Shown here in pieces: positions 24,991 through 33,888 of a stretch of 64,000 nucleotides of DNA (positions are counted from its first letter, which is position 1; every line of letters begins with the position of its first letter). Position numbers and translations under genes: made by a program. Source of the stretch: an uncultured Microbacteriaceae bacterium (GTDB taxonomy: Bacteria > Actinomycetota > Actinomycetes > Actinomycetales > Microbacteriaceae); contig CAIOLM010000034.1 of assembly GCA_903859205.1 (NCBI GenBank), positions 89,800 to 153,799 of the forward strand, in the 5' to 3' direction. The notes under the pieces were generated by a model. It saw only the letters and a program-made list of their open reading frames with translations. It was not told where the DNA came from and made no database searches.

Positions 24991-27882
24991 ATGGAGCCGA
25001 GAGTTGTTGCGATAGTTGTCGCCCGAGAAGATGGCGAGCATCTGGCTCGCACCCTTCGCGCTCTTGATGCTCAAACTCGCAGGCCTGACCTGATCATTGC
25101 CGTCGATAACGCGAGTAAGCCCAGCGCCGCCCAGACCCTGGGCACGCTGCGCGGGCAGACTCTCACGCTCGCCAACTCGGTGGGCTTCGGTGACGCGGTG
25201 CGCCGGGCCGTCGCAGAAATAGAGCCTGCGCCCGAGAATGGGTTCTTGTGGCTGCTCGCCCAAGACTCTGATCCTGCACCCGCGGCTCTGGCAACACTGT
25301 TGGGCGCCCTTGAGGTGAGCCCGTCGGTGGCAGTTGTCGGGCCCAAACAGATGGACTGGGAGCGCGGCGACTACATTCGCGAATTCGGTCAAACCTTGAC
25401 GCGTTGGGGCCGCACAGTTTCACTCGTCGACGACGAACTCGACCAAGCCCAACACGATGCGCGCAGCGATGTCATGGCCGTCGGAGCCAACGGCATGCTC
25501 GTTCGTGAGCATGTCTGGCGCGAGTTGGGTGGCTTCGACCCTGGGCTCTCTGTGGCCGACGACGCACTCGATTTTTGTGTGCGCACGCGTTTGGCCGGTT
25601 ACCGCGTCGAGGTGGTTCCGGGTGCTCGGGTACGAACCGCCGCAGACGGCGTGATCGGCCCTGAGGGCGGCCACGATTTCCGTTCCAGCGTTCGCCGTGC
25701 CCGTCAGGTCCGCACGGCCGCCCTATACCGACGCCTGGCCTACACCCGCGGGCTCGGCCCACTGTGGCACTGGCTGGGACTCTTGCCCAACGCGCTCTGG
25801 CGCATTGTCGGTCTTCTTCTTGGCAAGAGGCCGAGTGCGGTTGGTCCCGAGCTCGGCGCGACCCTCGCGGTCATGTTCGACGGAATCTCACTCCGGCGTT
25901 CGCGCATAAACCTCAAGCGCACACGGACCGCGTCGTGGTCGAGTCTTGATTCGCTCCGGATGCCCTTTGCTGAAGTGCGTCGACGAAACGCCCTGGCCCG
26001 CGAGGCCCTGCGCATACGACTGCACGGTCACCAGGTGCCGATCTACTTCTTCGCCTCGGGTGGAGCCTGGGTCACGCTGGCTCTCACAATCGTTTCGCTC
26101 GTACTGATGTCGCCGCTGATTGGTGCGAGCGCAATTTCGGGTGGGGCCTTGTTACCCCTAGCAGCTGATGTCCCCAGTGCGTGGAGCCAGGTTGCCTTCG
26201 GCTGGCGCGCGGGCGCACTCGGCACCATCGCGCCGGCAGATCCGTTCACGTTTGTGACAGCGCTTCTCGCCACTCTTACCTGGTGGAATCCGACCTTCTC
26301 GCTCGTGGTGTTGTGGTTCCTTGCGATTCCGCTGGCTGGCCTCGGCGCGTGGATGTTTGCGACCCGCTTGAGCCCGCGCCCGGTAATTCGAGCATTCGTG
26401 GGGGTGGGTTACGGGCTCGCTCCAACCCTGCTTGTCGCGCTGTCGGATGGGCGACCGGGTGCCGTTCTGGCCCACGTCATGCTTCCTTGGCTGGCCTACG
26501 CAGCCTTGCGCGCTGTTCGGTCTTGGTCTGCCTCAGCTACGGCGGCTCTACTCTTCGCTGCTGTCGTGGCCTGTGCGCCATCTCTTGGCCCAGTGCTCAT
26601 TCTGTTGTGGCTGGGGGCCGTCGCACTTACTGGCCGGTACGTCGCGCGGTTCCTTGCGATTCCCCTGCCAGCGATAGCTCTGTTCGCGCCCTTGGCGCTC
26701 TGGCAAGTGCTGTTCGGAAACCCGTTGTCGCTTTTGGCTGACCCTGGTGCCTCGGTTAGTGCTCGACTAGCACCGCATTGGCAGCTCGCTCTCGGTTTCC
26801 CCTCGCGGGGCCTCGGCGGTTGGATTGACCTCAGCGGAAGCGCCCCCGGCACGCTCAACACCGTCACCGTGGTTGTGGTGATTGTGCTCGTGGGAATCGT
26901 CGCCGCGCTTGCGGTGGCTGGTCTGTTCTCACCCACGCCCATTCGCGCTCAACTGGCTCTGCTTGTCGCGCTTCTCGGCCTCGTCAGCGCCGTAGCTGCT
27001 TCGTCACTCAGCGTTGCGTTCTTGGGCAGCGTTCCGGTTCCGTTGTGGCCGGGCTCCGCGCTGAGCGTCATGTGGCTCGCGCTGCTTGTGGGTGCGGCAT
27101 CGGGCATGGCTGTGCTGCGCCGATTCTCGATCTACCCTGCGGTTGCCGGTCTCGTCGCCCTGGTCATCCTGGCGCTGCCCATGGCCATCGGTATGGTGCG
27201 CGCCACGGTTGTGGTGGCGCCTTCGAACGGACAAACACTTCCGGCGTACGTAGTCGCTCGAGCCCACACCGATCCGCAACTGGGCACACTGATCTTTACA
27301 GCTCAACCCAGTGGTGGTTTGGCTGCCACGTTAGAGCGCAACCTCGGAGCAACGCTCGACAATAGTTCCACGGCTGTGAGCACGGCAACGCGCATGAACT
27401 CAGGGGCGAACGACCTCGCCGTGCTGGTCGCAAACCTCGCGTCACTCAGCGGCAACGACTCGCGCGAGGCGCTGGCAGATCTCGGAATCGGATCCGTGCT
27501 GTTGGCTCCCGCACAGGCCACGGCCGGCACGACTCCCACGGTGGCTGCCACCGAGATGTCGGCTCGCGCCATGGTTGCTCTCGACGCCAACCCAAGTCTC
27601 GAATCCGTTGGCAAAACCGATTTCGGTCTGCTCTGGCGATTTGCCTCGCCCGACACGAACAAGAGCGCCGAGCTCACGCCCTCGAGTGCCACCGAGCCGT
27701 GGAGGGCGCTGATTCTCGGTGGGCAACTTCTCGTGTTGCTGCTGACACTCCTACTGGCAATTCCCACCGGCGTTCCGCAGGCAGATATTCGATCTCGCCG
27801 TAATCTGTCAGGGCTCGATGCCGAGCCTTCGGCCTATGAACCCGCCGACGCCTTGGTCGGAGGTGGCGATGAGCAAGAGTAA
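24991..27882 (+). CDS. Large membrane glycosyltransferase family 2 protein
   Basis: This 963-residue protein joins an N-terminal cytosolic GT2 domain (about 1-240; AIVVAREDGEHLARTLRAL, AVDNAS, AQDSDP, GGFDPGLSVADDALDFC) to a large C-terminal region. That region has about twelve membrane helices from residue 355 on and extracytoplasmic segments of low complexity. It probably builds an envelope glycan from a lipid-linked or nucleotide sugar. TAGGCT lies 9 nt before the ATG. The next gene, a DUF5719 protein, overlaps its 3' end by 14 nt, indicating co-function. A mycobacterial analogue is the GT gene near whiB2, but the acceptor is unknown. Confidence 0.83.
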   Translation: MEPRVVAIVVAREDGEHLARTLRALDAQTRRPDLIIAVDNASKPSAAQTLGTLRGQTLTLANSVGFGDAVRRAVAEIEPAPENGFLWLLAQDSDPAPAALATLLGALEVSPSVAVVGPKQMDWERGDYIREFGQTLTRWGRTVSLVDDELDQAQHDARSDVMAVGANGMLVREHVWRELGGFDPGLSVADDALDFCVRTRLAGYRVEVVPGARVRTAADGVIGPEGGHDFRSSVRRARQVRTAALYRRLAYTRGLGPLWHWLGLLPNALWRIVGLLLGKRPSAVGPELGATLAVMFDGISLRRSRINLKRTRTASWSSLDSLRMPFAEVRRRNALAREALRIRLHGHQVPIYFFASGGAWVTLALTIVSLVLMSPLIGASAISGGALLPLAADVPSAWSQVAFGWRAGALGTIAPADPFTFVTALLATLTWWNPTFSLVVLWFLAIPLAGLGAWMFATRLSPRPVIRAFVGVGYGLAPTLLVALSDGRPGAVLAHVMLPWLAYAALRAVRSWSASATAALLFAAVVACAPSLGPVLILLWLGAVALTGRYVARFLAIPLPAIALFAPLALWQVLFGNPLSLLADPGASVSARLAPHWQLALGFPSRGLGGWIDLSGSAPGTLNTVTVVVVIVLVGIVAALAVAGLFSPTPIRAQLALLVALLGLVSAVAASSLSVAFLGSVPVPLWPGSALSVMWLALLVGAASGMAVLRRFSIYPAVAGLVALVILALPMAIGMVRATVVVAPSNGQTLPAYVVARAHTDPQLGTLIFTAQPSGGLAATLERNLGATLDNSSTAVSTATRMNSGANDLAVLVANLASLSGNDSREALADLGIGSVLLAPAQATAGTTPTVAATEMSARAMVALDANPSLESVGKTDFGLLWRFASPDTNKSAELTPSSATEPWRALILGGQLLVLLLTLLLAIPTGVPQADIRSRRNLSGLDAEPSAYEPADALVGGGDEQE

Positions 27883-29431
27883 TCCAGTCCGCAGATCGTT
27901 GGTGAGTCTGGCCGGTGTTGGTGGCGCAGTGGTGGCTGCCGTTGTCGTGGCGCTCGCGGTGACCGTGCCGGTCCCTGCGCTCACTCTCGGGGCGGCATCC
28001 GTTTCGGTCGATCCGACGCCCGCCGCTCAAACCCGAATCTGCCCCGGCGGCTTGATCGACATCACGTCTCGCTCAGGTGACGCCACGGTGTTTCAGTCGT
28101 TTGCTGCCCCTGACATCACGGCGGATGCGCTTCGCACGAGCATCACGCAGACTCCCCTTCCCGCACCCGACAACGCCGCGACCAACCCCGACTTTGGCCC
28201 TCGGGTCCTGACCTCCGAGCCATCGCCAGACGTCAAAGCCCCGGCTCTGGCCGCCGGATCGCAGTCGCAGAGCACCGCGGCTGATTCCATTTCTGGGCTG
28301 GCCGCGACCGCCTGTTCTGAGGCATCCACCGACCAGTGGTTGGTCGGTGGCTCAACCGAGGTGGGGCGAAACACGCTTCTCCTGCTTTCCAATGCGCTTA
28401 ACGTCGATGCCACCGTTTCTCTAGAGATTTTCGGGGAGAAGGGTCGTGTTGAAGCACCCGGCATGACGGCTCTGCTGGTCAAGGCGAAGTCGCAACGCAT
28501 CCTCTCGCTGGCGTCCTTTGCACCGGGTGTCGCAGATCCCGTGGTCCACGTGATGACTACCGGCGGTCAGGTGCTGGCGACCCTTCAGCAGACCGTGACC
28601 CGGGTGGTGACCCCCAGCGGGGTCGATCTGATTCAAGCGGGCGCGGCTCCGGCGACAACCCAGATCATTCCCGGTGTGGCACTGACCGGCATGGCCGGAC
28701 AAGACAGCGAGGGTGGTGCTGTCACGAGCGACCTTGCTCCTGCCATTCGAGTTCTGCTGCCCGGTGCTCGCGACGCAGAGGTAACCGCCACGGTCATCTC
28801 GGCCACGACCAAGCCCACCGTTATCAAGGCCAAGTTCACGGCCGGTCAGGTGTTGCAGCTGCCCTTCCTTGGGGTAACCGACGGCATCTACACGGTGGTA
28901 GTAACTGCCGATGTTCCGCTCGTTGCGGGCGTGCGAACCATTCAAAGCCCGAACAATCCGATAGCGCCCGAAGCACCTGCATCCGTGACACCCTCTCCGT
29001 CGGCCAGCTCCACGGCGGCAGCGGCACCGGTTGGCGGGGTCGATGTCGGCGGGGACACTGCTGCACCGGCGTCCGCTGGGGCACCGACAGTGCCGGGCGG
29101 TGACTTTGCGTGGAATGCTTCGGCCCTGGCCTTGAGCGCTCAGACTCTGGTGGCGGTGCCCGCCGGCGGGCATCCAACTCTCACCCTGTTCAACCCGACC
29201 GCGACCGCCCAGACGGTTCGCTTCGGAGTGATCAACGGTTCCGCTGACTCCGTCGGTGTTCCTGCCGGTGGCTCGGTTGTAGTTTCGGTGGCGACCGCGG
29301 GCGTACTGAGCCTCACCGATGGGCTCGGGCTTTATGCCACCGTTACGCTGCGCGATGTTGGTCGCGGGGCAGCGTTCACTGTTCCACCAGCGAGCCGCCT
29401 GAGTTCGGCCATCACGGTTTACCCGCGCTAG
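27869..29431 (+). CDS. DUF5719-family secreted/anchored protein
   Basis: This 520-residue protein has an N-terminal signal anchor (about residues 10-35) and an extracytoplasmic region rich in Ala, Thr and Val with repeated beta-sandwich-like strands (for example TLLLLSNALNVDATVSLEIF and TLFNPTATAQTVRFGVIN). A Ser/Pro/Ala linker sits near residue 375. I assign it to DUF5719 from its partnership with the large GT2 protein. The ATG at 27869 has GGAGGTGG just upstream and overlaps the GT gene by 14 nt. It may support the glycosyltransferase outside the membrane; no enzymatic motif is visible. Confidence 0.7.
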   Translation: MSKSNPVRRSLVSLAGVGGAVVAAVVVALAVTVPVPALTLGAASVSVDPTPAAQTRICPGGLIDITSRSGDATVFQSFAAPDITADALRTSITQTPLPAPDNAATNPDFGPRVLTSEPSPDVKAPALAAGSQSQSTAADSISGLAATACSEASTDQWLVGGSTEVGRNTLLLLSNALNVDATVSLEIFGEKGRVEAPGMTALLVKAKSQRILSLASFAPGVADPVVHVMTTGGQVLATLQQTVTRVVTPSGVDLIQAGAAPATTQIIPGVALTGMAGQDSEGGAVTSDLAPAIRVLLPGARDAEVTATVISATTKPTVIKAKFTAGQVLQLPFLGVTDGIYTVVVTADVPLVAGVRTIQSPNNPIAPEAPASVTPSPSASSTAAAAPVGGVDVGGDTAAPASAGAPTVPGGDFAWNASALALSAQTLVAVPAGGHPTLTLFNPTATAQTVRFGVINGSADSVGVPAGGSVVVSVATAGVLSLTDGLGLYATVTLRDVGRGAAFTVPPASRLSSAITVYPR

Positions 29432-29468
29432 CCGGCGGGCAGAAGCAAGACCACAGCTGAACGAACGG

Positions 29469-29924
29469 CTAGTGACCGCGGCCCAGGCCTTCGGGGCCGA
29501 GCTCCCAGGGTTCTTTGCCCAGATACTCCGCCACGGCGTGAATCACCGCCGCCTCAATCGCCATCTGCCGGTGCAGATCGTCGTTACGGTGCAATCGACC
29601 CAGGCGCTGAATCGGGATGCGGTACAGCGTGATTCGCTGGTTCGCAACGTCCACAAACCAGCGGTTGACCTCACTCGAGGGCGAGGAGTGCGCCGGATTA
29701 CTCGCAATCTCGATATGCACGTCGGCAAGCTCGTTGGGCCACATCGACCGAAGATACTGAACGGTCTGGGCTACTACCGTGTAGAAATTTTCGATTCGGC
29801 TGTAGAGAATTGGGAGCAGCGGACCTGTCACGGCTGATCGCATACCGCGACCATGGCGGGAGCGGGCGCCTGAACGCGAGGGGGGACGGCCGAATGTCAG
29901 TCCCGAGTTTTCCGCGTCAGCCAT
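29469..29924 (-). CDS. Zincin-like metallopeptidase-family protein (Rv3259-like)
   Basis: This 151-residue protein corresponds by position and pattern to the small zincin-like family found beside DUF3499 genes. It has a basic, disordered N-terminus, the GPLLPILYSRIENF segment, RITLYRIPIQRLGR and a C-terminal helix with VIHAVAEYLGKEP. A canonical HExxH zinc motif is not present: the helix reads HAVAE, so protease activity is doubtful. TAGCAT lies 6 nt before the ATG, pointing to a leaderless start. It is divergent from the DUF3499 gene. Confidence 0.65.
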   Translation of the reverse strand: MADAENSGLTFGRPPSRSGARSRHGRGMRSAVTGPLLPILYSRIENFYTVVAQTVQYLRSMWPNELADVHIEIASNPAHSSPSSEVNRWFVDVANQRITLYRIPIQRLGRLHRNDDLHRQMAIEAAVIHAVAEYLGKEPWELGPEGLGRGH

Positions 29925-29930
29925 GGCTCC

Positions 29931-29963
29931 ATGCTACGACTGTCGAGGCGGCTGAAGTAGCCT
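29931..29963. promoter_or_regulatory. Divergent -10 elements for the zincin-like and DUF3499 genes
   Basis: On the minus strand TAGCAT (29936-29931) lies 6 nt before the zincin-like ATG. On the plus strand TAGCCT (29958-29963) lies 8 nt before the DUF3499 ATG. Neither gene has a well-placed Shine-Dalgarno sequence. Confidence 0.45.
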
Positions 29964-29971
29964 GAAACATC

Positions 29972-30178
29972 ATGACTAGACCGTGTTCGAAATCCGGATG
30001 CACTCGCACGGCAGCGTTCACGCTCACCTACGACTACGAGGGTCGCGTTGCTGCGATCGGGCCGCTCTCGCCCTCGGTAGCGAGTGAGGGCTATGACTTG
30101 TGTGCCGAGCACGCCCGGAGCTTCAGTGCCCCCGGAGATTGGCGCGTGATTCGTCACTTAAGCTTGACGGGTGACTAA
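29972..30178 (+). CDS. DUF3499 family protein
   Basis: This 68-residue cysteine/histidine protein matches DUF3499 (Rv3258c-like): RPCSKSGCTRTA at the N-terminus, an inner TLTYDYEGRVAAIGPL strand pair and YDLCAEHARSFSAPGDW. Cys5, Cys9, a later Cys and His could form a zinc ribbon, which is inference. Function is unknown. It overlaps the manB start by 8 nt, so the two are co-translated, as in other actinobacteria. Confidence 0.85.
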   Translation: MTRPCSKSGCTRTAAFTLTYDYEGRVAAIGPLSPSVASEGYDLCAEHARSFSAPGDWRVIRHLSLTGD

Positions 30179-31595
30179 TTCTCAGGCGGATTCGCTGCGC
30201 GCAAGCGTCAAGGCTTACGACGTTCGCGGCGTCGTCGGCGAGACGCTGACCGACGAGATGGTTGAAGCACTCGGTGCAGGGTTTGTTGACGAGGTAAGTG
30301 GCGCAGGCTCCCGAGTCGTCATCGGACACGACATGCGTGACTCCTCCCCGACTTTTGCCCGGGCTTTTGCCCGTGGGGCCCAAGCGCGCGGGGCCAATGT
30401 GGTCAATCTCGGTCTCTGCTCGACCGATGAGACCTACTTCGCGTCTGGCTCGTGGCACGTTCCGGCAGCAATGTTCACGGCCAGCCACAATCCGGCCAAA
30501 TACAACGGAATCAAGTTCTCGCGCGCGGGTGCTCAAGGCATCAGTCTCGACACGGGTCTTGCCGCGATCCGCGACCGCGCGATCGCCTTTCTCGATGGTG
30601 GAATTCCGGCAGTTGCCGCCCCAGGTTCATACACCGAGCATGATGTGCTGGCTGAGTACGCGGGCTACCTTCGCTCCCTGGTCGACCTGTCGAACATTCG
30701 CCCGATTCGTATCGTCGTGGATGCCGGCAACGGCATGGGCGGGCTGACCGTCCCCGCTGTTCTCGGAACTGTCGCCGGACTCGCGGCACTGCCAATCGAG
30801 ATTATTCCGATGTACTTCGAACTCGACGGCACGTTTCCCAACCATGAAGCCAACCCGCTCGAGCCCGCCAACCTGGTCGATCTTCAAAGAGCGGTTGCGC
30901 AGCACGCCGCCGACCTCGGGCTCGCCTTCGACGGCGATGCTGACCGCTGCTTCGTGGTCGACGAGCGAGGCGAGGCGGTCAATCCCTCGGCCGTGGCCGC
31001 AATCGTCGCAGCCCGCGAAATCGCTCGCGCCAAACTCACCAGCCCGGGTGAAGAAATTGTGGTCATTCACAACCTCATCACCTCGAACATCGTCGCTGAG
31101 ACCATTCGCGCGCTCGGCGCGACCCCCGTGCGCACCAAGGTCGGACACTCGCTCATCAAAGATCAAATGGCCGCGACCGGCGCCGTCTTTGGCGGGGAAC
31201 ACTCGGCACACTATTACTTCAAGAACTTCTGGGGCGCCGATAACGGAATGCTCGCAGCCATGCACGTTCTTGCCGAGTTCGGTTCGCAGCCTGAGCCGCT
31301 TTCGTCGCTCACCGCTCAGTACTCGCCGTACGCGCTCAGCGGGGAAATCAACTCGACGGTCGCTGATGTGGTCGCAGCCACCGCTCGCGTTCGCGCAGCC
31401 TTCGAAGCACGCGGCACGCTCGACGAGTTCGATGGGCTGACCATCACAGGAACCGTTGCCGCGGACGAACCGTTCTGGTGGTTCAGCGTTCGCCCCTCCA
31501 ACACCGAGCCGCTGTTGCGACTCAACGTAGAAGCTGCCGACGAGCCAACCATGGCTCGCGTTCGCGACGAAGTTCTTGCCCTTATTCGCGCCTAA
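30171..31595 (+). CDS. manB: Phosphomannomutase/phosphoglucomutase
   Basis: This 474-residue phosphohexomutase converts mannose-6-phosphate to mannose-1-phosphate for GDP-mannose. Motifs in order are VRGVVGETLTD, the phosphoserine loop TASHNPAKYNGIKF, the metal loop DGDADRCFVVDE, the sugar loop GGEHSAHYYF and the phosphate site RPSNTEPLLRL. The GTG start overlaps DUF3499. It belongs to the short mutase class, unlike the longer enzyme at the left edge, so the two are not recent duplicates. It is the ManB/PmmA orthologue by synteny. Confidence 0.93.
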   Translation: MTNSQADSLRASVKAYDVRGVVGETLTDEMVEALGAGFVDEVSGAGSRVVIGHDMRDSSPTFARAFARGAQARGANVVNLGLCSTDETYFASGSWHVPAAMFTASHNPAKYNGIKFSRAGAQGISLDTGLAAIRDRAIAFLDGGIPAVAAPGSYTEHDVLAEYAGYLRSLVDLSNIRPIRIVVDAGNGMGGLTVPAVLGTVAGLAALPIEIIPMYFELDGTFPNHEANPLEPANLVDLQRAVAQHAADLGLAFDGDADRCFVVDERGEAVNPSAVAAIVAAREIARAKLTSPGEEIVVIHNLITSNIVAETIRALGATPVRTKVGHSLIKDQMAATGAVFGGEHSAHYYFKNFWGADNGMLAAMHVLAEFGSQPEPLSSLTAQYSPYALSGEINSTVADVVAATARVRAAFEARGTLDEFDGLTITGTVAADEPFWWFSVRPSNTEPLLRLNVEAADEPTMARVRDEVLALIRA

Positions 31596-31619
31596 CTCAC
31601 CCCGATAGAGACGACACCC

Positions 31620-33080
31620 ATGACCTCGTTTGATTTCAAAGTTGCTGACCTGTCCCTCGCCGAAGCCGGGCGCCACCAGATTCGACTGGCCGAGCACGAG
31701 ATGCCCGGCCTCATGGCACTGCGCGAAGAGTTCGCCTCGAGCCAGCCGCTCAAGGGCGCACGAGTGGCCGGCTCCCTGCACATGACAGTGCAGACTGCCG
31801 TTCTCATCGAGACTCTTGTAGCCCTAGGCGCTCAGGTGCGCTGGGCGAGTTGCAACATCTTCTCTACGCAAGACGACGCCGCAGCCGCCATCGTTGTTGG
31901 ATCGGGCACCCCCGACGCGCCGACAGGCAGCCCGGTCTTCGCGTGGAAAGGCGAATCGCTCGAAGAGTACTGGTGGTGCACTGACCGCATCTTCGACTGG
32001 AGTGCTGAGGCGACAGTTGCCGGGGCCTCGTGGATTGGTCCGAACATGATTCTCGACGACGGTGGCGATGCAACAATGCTCGTGCACAAGGGCCGCGAGT
32101 TTGAACTTGCCGGTCATGTGCCGGGCGTCGAGACAGCAGAGTCGGCCGAGTATGCAGTGGTTCTTCGTCTTCTTGCTCAGAGCGTTGCAGCCGCGCCCGG
32201 GCGTTTCACGGCCATCGCCGATGAGCTCATCGGCGTGACCGAAGAGACCACTACGGGCGTGCACCGCCTCTACGAATTCTTCGCTGCTGGTCAGCTGCTG
32301 TTCCCGGCCATCAATGTCAACGACTCGGTGACCAAGAGCAAGTTCGACAATAAGTACGGCATTCGACACTCGCTCCCAGACGGTCTCAACCGAGCGACCG
32401 ATGTTCTCATCGGTGGCAAGGTTGCCTTCGTGTGCGGATACGGCGATGTGGGCAAAGGCTCTGCCGAGGCGCTTCGCGGTCAGGGCGCGCGCGTTATCGT
32501 AAGCGAGATTGACCCCATCTGTGCCCTGCAGGCAGCCATGGACGGCTACCAGGTTGCCACCCTCGAGTCGGTTATCGATCAGATTGACATCCTGGTTACC
32601 GCGACCGGCAACAAGAACGTCGTGACCCTCGACCACCTGAAGGCCCTCAAGCACCAAGCCATCGTTGCAAACGTGGGTCACTTTGATAACGAGATTGACA
32701 TGGCTGGCCTTGAGTCACTGTCTGGAGCGGTGGCGATTGAAATTAAGCCGCAGGTGCACGAGTGGCGCATGCCCTCGGGTCGCAGCATCCTCGTGTTGAG
32801 CGAGGGACGTCTGATGAATTTGGGTAACGCCACTGGCCACCCCTCCTTCGTCATGAGTAACTCGTTCGCGAACCAGGTGCTCGCTCAGATTGAGCTGTTC
32901 ACTCGCACCGAGAACTACCCGGTCGGGGTCTACGTCTTGCCCAAGAACCTTGACGAAAAGGTCGCCCGGCTGCATCTCGGGGCTCTTGGCGTTGAGTTGA
33001 CCACGCTGTCACCAGACCAGGCGGCCTACATTGGTGTCGCGGTTGGTGGTCCGTACAAGGTTGACCACTACCGCTACTAG
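31620..33080 (+). CDS. ahcY: S-adenosylhomocysteinase
   Basis: This 486-residue NAD-dependent enzyme splits S-adenosylhomocysteine to adenosine and homocysteine, regenerating the methyl cycle. It shows [13 protein letters not shown] at the N-terminus, TQDDAAAAI, the NAD motif [20 protein letters not shown] and the C-terminal PYKVDHYRY that completes the neighbouring active site. The spacing of 24 nt after manB suggests co-transcription; no SAH riboswitch can fit in that gap. Confidence 0.96.
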   Translation: MTSFDFKVADLSLAEAGRHQIRLAEHEMPGLMALREEFASSQPLKGARVAGSLHMTVQTAVLIETLVALGAQVRWASCNIFSTQDDAAAAIVVGSGTPDAPTGSPVFAWKGESLEEYWWCTDRIFDWSAEATVAGASWIGPNMILDDGGDATMLVHKGREFELAGHVPGVETAESAEYAVVLRLLAQSVAAAPGRFTAIADELIGVTEETTTGVHRLYEFFAAGQLLFPAINVNDSVTKSKFDNKYGIRHSLPDGLNRATDVLIGGKVAFVCGYGDVGKGSAEALRGQGARVIVSEIDPICALQAAMDGYQVATLESVIDQIDILVTATGNKNVVTLDHLKALKHQAIVANVGHFDNEIDMAGLESLSGAVAIEIKPQVHEWRMPSGRSILVLSEGRLMNLGNATGHPSFVMSNSFANQVLAQIELFTRTENYPVGVYVLPKNLDEKVARLHLGALGVELTTLSPDQAAYIGVAVGGPYKVDHYRY

Positions 33081-33125
33081 GGGCGCGCAGCTCGGTCGGC
33101 CTCTGCGGTGATTCAAGCCAAATTC

Positions 33126-33141
33126 CCCGGGAACTCCCGGG
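33126..33141 (+). terminator. GC-rich hairpin between ahcY and mtrA
   Basis: CCCGGG-AACT-CCCGGG can fold into a 6-bp stem with a 4-nt loop. It lies 45 nt after the ahcY stop and lacks a U-tract. TAGGGT (33153-33158), just downstream, is a possible -10 for mtrA. Confidence 0.35.
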
Positions 33142-33202
33142 AGCGAACCGGCTAGGGTTGCAGTGACGCATTCGAAACCCTGAGCACAAACGCGAGGTGA
33201 TG

Positions 33203-33880
33203 ATGACCCCCACAATTCTTGTGGTCGAAGATGACCCGGGCGTTGCAACCATGGTTGGCATCATTCTGGCTGACGCTGGTTATTCCACGGTCATGTGTGA
33301 CAACGGCTCAGATGCGCTGGCCGCCTTCACCGCGGCAAGTCCCGATCTCGTATTGCTCGATGTCATGCTTCCCGGACTCAACGGCATCGAGGTGTGCACG
33401 CAAATTCGCGCGGTAAGTGGCACGCCAATCATCATGCTGACGGCAAAAGACAGCAGCGAAGACATCGTTTCGGGACTCGAGGCAGGCGCCGATGACTACT
33501 TGACGAAGCCGTTCGACGAGACGGTGCTGATTGCGCGCATCCGTGCGCGATTGCGCCCGATGACACCGGCATCCTCGTCGACGCTGACGATCGCTGACCT
33601 GACGATTGACCTTGATGCGCACGAGGTGCGCCGAGGTTCACAGCCGATTTTGCTCACGCCGCTCGAGTTCAACTTGCTCGCGGCGCTCGCTGCCAAGCCG
33701 GCCCAAGTGTTCACTCGCGACATGCTCCTTGAAGAGGTCTGGGGCTACCACTACAAGGCAGACACTCGACTCGTGAATGTGCACGTGCAGCGTTTGCGTA
33801 GCAAAGTAGAGCACGACCCCGACAACCCACAGATTGTCGCCACAGTGCGTGGAATCGGTTATCGCGCCGGTTCGCTCTAA
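33203..33880 (+). CDS. mtrA: Response regulator MtrA
   Basis: This 225-residue OmpR-type regulator has a receiver domain (phospho-acceptor Asp in LVLLDVMLPG, Lys in DYLTKPFD) and a winged-helix output domain (LTPLEFNLLAALA, VNVHVQRLRSKVE). The MtrAB system controls envelope growth, division and resuscitation genes in actinobacteria. Three in-frame starts exist (GTG 33197, ATG 33200, ATG 33203). The last is preferred because GAGG lies 5 nt upstream. Cognate kinase MtrB follows after 8 nt. Confidence 0.94.
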   Translation: MTPTILVVEDDPGVATMVGIILADAGYSTVMCDNGSDALAAFTAASPDLVLLDVMLPGLNGIEVCTQIRAVSGTPIIMLTAKDSSEDIVSGLEAGADDYLTKPFDETVLIARIRARLRPMTPASSSTLTIADLTIDLDAHEVRRGSQPILLTPLEFNLLAALAAKPAQVFTRDMLLEEVWGYHYKADTRLVNVHVQRLRSKVEHDPDNPQIVATVRGIGYRAGSL

Positions 33881-33888
33881 TTCCTCCC

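Noticed and set aside
31596..31619. SAH riboswitch before ahcY
   Set aside because: The gap to manB is only 24 nt, too short for any known riboswitch.
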